A stretch of 64,000 nucleotides of DNA from an uncultured Phascolarctobacterium sp. GTDB taxonomy: Bacteria > Bacillota > Negativicutes > Acidaminococcales > Acidaminococcaceae. Under the pieces are notes generated by a model. It worked only from the letters and a program-made list of their open reading frames with translations. It did no database searches and had not been told where the DNA came from. Location of the stretch: assembly GCA_900545535.1 (NCBI GenBank), contig UQZN01000014.1:1-64000 (forward strand), in the 5' to 3' direction. A program made the translations under genes and the position numbers. The number at the start of each line of letters is the position of its first letter. The first letter of the stretch is position 1. Positions 62,403-64,000 of this stretch are shown piece by piece.

Positions 62403-63530
62403 TTATTTAGAAAGCTTATCAAAAAAGCTCTGTTTCTTCTCCAGCAGCTCTTCCTGGGTAACTTTGGCTTTGGAAGGAATGCTAAAGCCGATTCCCGGAT
62501 CCTCAGCCAATAATGCTTCCATGGCATTGGCAAAAGAATCATTCTTTTCCGCCACTTTCTCAGCCTGCTTCTGAAAATTCCGATAAATACTCTGGACCTC
62601 ACCTAAAGGCATATCCAGACCAGCCGCCAATACGCAAATCCCCGGCGCATCTCCGGTATTCTGCACATGCGTAAACAGTTCATACGGCGTACCATAAGCA
62701 TTTACCAAAGTCGAAAAGGAAAAGTCTATCGCTCTTTCCAGATCCTCAGGGCAATCGATAATAACGCCGATCCGCTTAGCAGTAGCATTAGTAGGCAGCG
62801 ATTTGCTTTCAGCAACCATATCCTCCAACAAACGGTTGAACTGCGACATATTCTGCGGCTGTGGATCCAATTCCATGTATTCCGCCAGCAGATAGCCCGG
62901 AGTAGTCACGATTTTCAATAAATCGGTACGGTCAATATTCTGCGCGCTTTCCAACATCTCCCTGCCGCTTACAATAGCCAGACGGCGCACAAATTCTTCA
63001 TTGGCCATCTTCTCGGCACGCAGCTTATTTTTGCCTAACAACGGCAAAAACTTTCTGTTGCTAATGATTTGTAAAGCAATCTTTTCATCCAGGTCTTTAA
63101 AATATTCCACTGTATTTTTTAAACCGCGCCCATCTTCTTCAAAACCAGTAAAGACAAAGCCCATCACGTTTTTATTGCTGACATTCAGCAGATATTTATA
63201 CAGTACTGAAGACGAACCGCTGCCGGTACCGCCTTCAGTAGAATTAACGACGCAAACCAGGTCGGCGTCATCAACAAAAGTATCAACCTTATTATTGCCC
63301 ACCGAATCAAGATATTCGATAGCAATCTTACGGGCGATATCGCGCTCCTTGCCCGTGCCTTTTACCTTATCGGAAAGCACGATGCAATACTGCTTATATG
63401 CTTCCGGCACATCACCCAGATTACTGTTGATCAAAAGCAGCTCGTCCTCGGCGATAACGCCTGCTTCAAATGCAGCTATCGCAGCCTTGTTACCGGCTGC
63501 CCCCACACCAATAAGCTTTATTCTTAACAT
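62403..63530 (-). CDS. divergent FtsZ/tubulin-like GTPase
   Basis: A 375-residue tubulin-superfamily protein unlike the FtsZ at 40.3 kb. The N-terminal nucleotide loop reads IGVGAAGNKAAIA (7-19), and the tubulin signature is EGGTGSGSS (99-107). A central NIDRTDLLKIVTTPG segment and a C-terminal domain to about 345 follow. The charged end (KKQSFFDKLSK) lacks the FtsZ C-terminal partner peptide. It is expected to bind GTP and may polymerise. It is the first gene of the operon, with GGGAGG 6 nt before the ATG. Confidence 0.85.
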   Translation of the reverse strand: MLRIKLIGVGAAGNKAAIAAFEAGVIAEDELLLINSNLGDVPEAYKQYCIVLSDKVKGTGKERDIARKIAIEYLDSVGNNKVDTFVDDADLVCVVNSTEGGTGSGSSSVLYKYLLNVSNKNVMGFVFTGFEEDGRGLKNTVEYFKDLDEKIALQIISNRKFLPLLGKNKLRAEKMANEEFVRRLAIVSGREMLESAQNIDRTDLLKIVTTPGYLLAEYMELDPQPQNMSQFNRLLEDMVAESKSLPTNATAKRIGVIIDCPEDLERAIDFSFSTLVNAYGTPYELFTHVQNTGDAPGICVLAAGLDMPLGEVQSIYRNFQKQAEKVAEKNDSFANAMEALLAEDPGIGFSIPSKAKVTQEELLEKKQSFFDKLSK

Positions 63531-63753
63531 ACAAAAACCTCCCTGTCAGCTCCTCGAGCTGTATTCAAAATTTTATTTTTTAACACCACTGCAACCAACT
63601 CCTTAAATTTTGGATAATTGCAATTTATTTTGCTGCCACTGGGCAGTAAAAACCATTCACACATTCATTGTTTCGATATCATTTTTATAATCTAATAGGC
63701 TCTTTTTATTGTTTTTATTTTATTTTTCAATTTATAAACTATAATCCATTTTC

Positions 63754-63781
63754 ATTATACAACAGATGTCCCCCCCGACAA
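63754..63781 (-). promoter_or_regulatory. promoter with G7 spacer for the FtsZ-like operon
   Basis: Minus strand TTGTCG (63776-63781), 16-bp spacer, TATAAT (63754-63759), with a run of seven Gs at 63776-63770. The leader to the FtsZ-like ATG is about 220 nt and AT-rich, with no gene; I see no riboswitch in it. Confidence 0.6.
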
Positions 63782-63811
63782 GACGCAAGAAAGTTTTTTG
63801 TGAATTTTTTT

Positions 63812-63886
63812 CAGCGCCGCGATATCACGCTGCGCGGCACTTGCGGCAAGCCGCAAGTGCGTGTGCGTGCTTCACTCGCCAAGTGA
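63812..63886. repeat. GC-rich cluster of small hairpins
   Basis: Three adjacent inverted repeats in an otherwise AT-rich intergenic stretch. They are CAGCG/CGCTG or GCCGCG/CGCGGC at 63812-63838, the 9-bp perfect CACTTGCGG/CCGCAAGTG at 63838-63859, and TCACT/AGTGA at 63872-63886. It could be a small structured RNA, a REP-like element or part of a terminator. I found no second copy in the window. Confidence 0.5.
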
Positions 63887-63904
63887 CGAAAACATCGAAA
63901 AAAA

Positions 63905-63924
63905 ACATCTGCCACAGCAGACGT
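63905..63924 (-). terminator. terminator after the truncated 3' gene
   Basis: An 8-bp stem with one G-T pair (ACATCTGC with GCAGACGT, 4-nt loop), followed on the minus strand by eight Ts, 12 nt after a reading-frame stop. Confidence 0.75.
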
Positions 63925-63936
63925 CTCTAAAAATAC

Positions 63937-64000
63937 TTATTCAAATTTTCTGCCGTTCATACCCATATCCACAGCTCTTCCCAGACAGGCGACACTTATT
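63937..64000 (-). CDS. C-terminus of an unidentified gene, cut by window end
   Basis: The last 20 codons of a minus-strand frame (ISVACLGRAV, DMGMNGRKFE, stop TAA at 63937) run off the right edge. The stop is followed at once by a good terminator, which supports a real gene end. The protein cannot be named from this fragment. Confidence 0.45.
   Translation of the reverse strand, partial: ISVACLGRAVDMGMNGRKFE

Noticed and set aside
1..64000. CRISPR array, tRNA or rRNA genes, insertion sequences, phage genes
   Set aside because: I saw no spaced direct repeats, no cloverleaf-like sequence, no rRNA segments and no transposase or integrase frames.

Overview
The window looks like chromosomal core sequence from an anaerobic, low-to-mid GC Firmicute. 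The class Negativicutes is my best guess, but this is inference. Pointing to Firmicutes are a tRNA-Trp T-box leader, the Sbp/DUF881 pair next to ftsZ, and YlbF-, YhaM-, TrmK- and YqeG-type genes. Pointing to anaerobic life are a class III ribonucleotide reductase with its activase, rubrerythrin with a PerR-like regulator, and Feo ferrous iron uptake. I saw no phage, insertion sequence, CRISPR array, tRNA or ribosomal RNA operon.

Layout. 1-5.8 kb: a B12-type radical SAM protein, oligoendopeptidase F and two uncharacterised genes. 5.9-13.6 kb: a minus-strand run with murB, a YlbF-like protein, a VanX-like dipeptidase, a nitrilase-family amidase, a YqeG phosphatase, a two-component system, an NlpC/P60 wall hydrolase and a GT2 transferase. 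13.7-17.9 kb: RNase P RNA, YhaM, Nif3, TrmK and PepT. 18-24.8 kb: the complete trpEGDCFBA operon behind a T-box with a UGG specifier. 24.9-36.8 kb: an SH3 protein, an amino-acid binding protein, a thiol-redox set (CXXC mini-protein, NapH-like ferredoxin, TlpA-like thioredoxin), an aldehyde dehydrogenase, DinB, an anion permease, DUF134 with an Mrp-type ATPase, and an SsuABC/TauABC-like transporter. 36.8-40.2 kb: nrdR-nrdD-nrdG plus a C_GCAxxG_C_C protein. 40.3-54.1 kb: the division and cell-wall (dcw) cluster mraZ-rsmH-ftsL-murE-murF-mraY-murD-murG-murC-ddl-ftsQ-DUF881-sbp-ftsZ. It lacks ftsI, ftsW, ftsA and murB. 54.2-57.8 kb: perR-like gene with rubrerythrin, then feoAB.

The most unusual region is 57.8-63.8 kb. 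A minus-strand operon encodes a second, divergent FtsZ/tubulin-family GTPase, a lipoprotein with a VWA-like metal-site motif, and a large four-helix membrane protein carrying an actin/Hsp70-type ATPase fold. Behind them, with a 4-nt start/stop overlap, lies an XRE-type regulator broken by two compensating frameshifts. A tubulin-like NTPase, a membrane actin-like ATPase and a surface VWA lipoprotein in one operon suggest an envelope-associated cytomotive or sensing machine. I cannot assign it to a characterised system.

Other points worth following: an NrdD that ends where the glycyl-radical motif should be; a G7-containing promoter architecture shared by two loci; and a terminator-like hairpin in the dcw cluster where ftsI would normally sit.
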